The notes beneath the pieces were generated by a model. That model saw only the letters and a program-made list of their open reading frames with translations, did not search any database and had not been told where the DNA came from. 6,803 nucleotides of DNA from an uncultured Clostridia bacterium (GTDB lineage: Bacteria; Bacillota; Clostridia; Oscillospirales; Acutalibacteraceae), in contig CALEIO010000130.1 of NCBI GenBank assembly GCA_937875885.1, positions 1 through 6,803 on the forward strand, read 5' to 3'. Positions 5,736 to 6,803 of the stretch are shown piece by piece. Every line of letters starts with the position of its first letter. Positions within the stretch are counted from its first letter, which is position 1. A program made the position numbers and the translations under genes.

Positions 5736-6659
5736 TTAAGCTTTTACCTTGGCGGCAATGCAAACCCAGCCTGCTTCTTCGAAGATGTTTATAACCTCAA
5801 AATCTGAGTCAATAGCGTTGAGAACTTCGTCTTTTCTGCTGTCGATGATACCGCTCATAATATAAACGGATTCATCTGTCATAAAGTTTCTTACGTCTTT
5901 TGACAACATAATTATAGCATCTGCCACAATATTTGCAACAACAACATTGTAAGTTCCGCTTACTTTATCTGTAAGGTTGCCGAAAACAAACTCGCATTTT
6001 TCAGAAACAGAGTTCATTTCTGCGTTTTCTACAGCGGTACGTACAGCTGTGGGGTCAATATCAACACCAAAAGCGCTGTCTGCACCCAGAAGTACGGAAG
6101 CAATGGAAAGAATACCGCTGCCGCAACCAACGTCCAGAACTTTTTCGTCGCCCTTTACATACTGTTCAAGGCACTTAAGGCAGAGTCTGGTTGTTTCGTG
6201 GTTACCTGTACCGAATGCCATACCGGGGTCGATATTGATAACCTTTCTGTCGCCGGGATCGTACTCATCTCTCCAGGTGGGACGGATAAGGAGTTTTTCG
6301 CCAACGGGAATGGGGAAGAAGAACTGTTTCCAGTTGTTTCTCCAGTCCATTTCGTCGCAACCGGTGGTTTCGATATTGCTCTGAATTCCCTCTTCAGAAA
6401 GACGCTCTCTTAAGAAAGCAATGGATTCTGCAGGGTTTTCTTCGGGGCTGATGTAAACGTGAATAAGAGCTTTGTCTTTGTCTTTTTTGAGGAGTTCTTC
6501 GTCGATAAGGTCGATGTGGGCAATTTCCCAGGCTTCCTTTTCAAGCTCGCTGTAATCTTCGATATAAATTCCGTAAGGAACAACCATTGAAGCTATGTCC
6601 CCTGCTTTGTCAACATCGTCAGCATTTACGCTGATTTTTACTTCTGTCCAGTCACTCAT
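5736..6659 (-). CDS. prmA: Ribosomal protein L11 methyltransferase
   Basis: A 307-residue class I SAM-dependent methyltransferase that trimethylates several amino groups of ribosomal protein L11. The N-terminal L11-recognition domain (about 1-60: M-S-D-W-T-E-V-K-I-S ...) is followed by a linker with D-W-R-N-N-W-K (105-111), the PrmA signature A-F-G-T-G-N-H-E-T-T-R (148-158), SAM motif I V-L-D-V-G-C-G-S-G-I-L (174-184), V-D-I-D-P-T-A (199-205) and motif IV V-V-V-A-N-I-V-A-D (239-247, the family N-I/L substrate site). Length is normal for clostridial PrmA. The start at 6659 is chosen because AAGGAG (6675-6670) precedes it by ten bases and the protein then begins as PrmA should; the open frame runs on to 6746 only by reading through the hairpin array. 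In many Firmicutes prmA is followed directly by rsmE; here it is followed by the acidic membrane protein, and an rsmE fragment is on the other strand at the left end. Confidence 0.96.
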   Translation of the reverse strand: MSDWTEVKISVNADDVDKAGDIASMVVPYGIYIEDYSELEKEAWEIAHIDLIDEELLKKDKDKALIHVYISPEENPAESIAFLRERLSEEGIQSNIETTGCDEMDWRNNWKQFFFPIPVGEKLLIRPTWRDEYDPGDRKVINIDPGMAFGTGNHETTRLCLKCLEQYVKGDEKVLDVGCGSGILSIASVLLGADSAFGVDIDPTAVRTAVENAEMNSVSEKCEFVFGNLTDKVSGTYNVVVANIVADAIIMLSKDVRNFMTDESVYIMSGIIDSRKDEVLNAIDSDFEVINIFEEAGWVCIAAKVKA

Positions 6660-6687
6660 TTTTTTGTATCTCCTTTTATATAATTCT

Positions 6688-6771
6688 TGCACTCGCAGAG
6701 TGCATATCGAGTTTGCCATAGGCAAATATATCGAGCCGTAAGGCATATCGAGTTGCGAAGCAACATATCGA
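6688..6771. repeat. Array of four short hairpins separated by ATATCGA(G) linkers
   Basis: Four small inverted repeats follow one another: TGCACTC/GAGTGCA (6688-6694, 6698-6704; loop GCA), TTTGCC/GGCAAA (6712-6717, 6721-6726; loop ATA), GCC/GGC (6735-6737, 6742-6744; loop GTAA) and GTTGC/GCAAC (6752-6756, 6760-6764; loop GAA). Each is followed by a nearly constant linker ATATCGA(G): 6704-6711, 6728-6735, 6745-6752 and 6765-6771 (last copy lacks the final G). The stems share no sequence but all pair perfectly with three- or four-base loops, so pairing rather than sequence is conserved. It lies 13 bases upstream of the prmA ribosome site and could be in its leader. It is not a CRISPR: the constant part is seven to eight bases and the variable parts are palindromes. 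Function unknown. Confidence 0.85.
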
Positions 6772-6803
6772 CATAACCATCGCTCACCGCGCGCCGTTAC
6801 TTT
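6772..6803. other. GC-rich end of window, no gene recognised
   Basis: Immediately after the last linker of the hairpin array, the sequence turns GC-rich (CGCTCACCGCGCGCCG, 6781-6796) and no further linker copy is seen. It may be the flank of the array or unrelated sequence at a contig edge; too short to judge. Confidence 0.3.

Noticed and set aside
5635..5763. N-terminal extension of the acidic-tail membrane protein by 43 residues
   Set aside because: It overlaps the prmA 3' end and the intergenic hairpin; GGAGG before 5634 marks the true start.
6660..6746. N-terminal extension of prmA by 29 residues
   Set aside because: It translates the hairpin array, does not match PrmA, and the downstream ATG at 6659 has a good AAGGAG site.
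6688..6771. CRISPR array
   Set aside because: The constant element is only seven to eight bases and the intervening parts are short palindromes of unequal length, not unique spacers.

Overview
The window looks like a chromosomal segment from a gut-type Clostridia bacterium, probably Oscillospiraceae/Ruminococcaceae. This rests on the style of the proteins (clostridial Mrp, the DUF2975 + small XRE regulator pair, YdbS/YdbT-like PH proteins), strong AGGAGG-type ribosome sites and moderate GC. The taxonomic call is an inference from sequence alone; no phage, transposon, CRISPR, rRNA or tRNA is visible.

Layout. Positions 3-632 (+) hold an open-ended reading frame that joins two unrelated things: a DUF4838-type carbohydrate-associated domain, then the C-terminal SAM-binding end of the 16S rRNA methyltransferase RsmE. 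The joint lies near 399-416, where both families have a G-F-F-Y-E-G-like string. It is either a recombination/assembly chimera or a relic. Directly coupled to it is mtnN (645-1337, +), the MTA/SAH nucleosidase. A clear extended -10 promoter (1348-1376) then starts a two-gene cassette, a DUF2975 four-helix membrane protein (1395-1871) and an XRE-family mini-regulator (1882-2085). The cassette ends in a terminator that is physically inside the 3' end of the convergent gene.

Everything from 2078 to 6659 is on the minus strand. In transcription order: prmA (6659-5736, ribosomal protein L11 methyltransferase), an unrecognised four-helix membrane protein with a very acidic tail (5634-4903), mrp (4804-3983, Fe-S carrier P-loop ATPase), a terminator, then a ydbS/ydbT-like pair of bacterial PH-domain membrane proteins (3874-3482 and 3478-2078). 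A small hairpin covers the ydbS ribosome site.

The most unusual element is upstream of prmA (6688-6771): four small hairpins, each with a different stem sequence, separated by four near-identical ATATCGA(G) linkers. The stems vary while pairing is kept, which suggests structure is what matters. It sits where the prmA leader would be and may be transcribed. After it the window ends in about 30 bp of GC-rich sequence with no recognisable gene.

Functionally, rsmE, mtnN and prmA all touch methylation: two SAM-dependent methyltransferases and the enzyme that clears SAH. Mrp and the PH proteins are a separate housekeeping/envelope group. No coherent defence or mobile system is seen.
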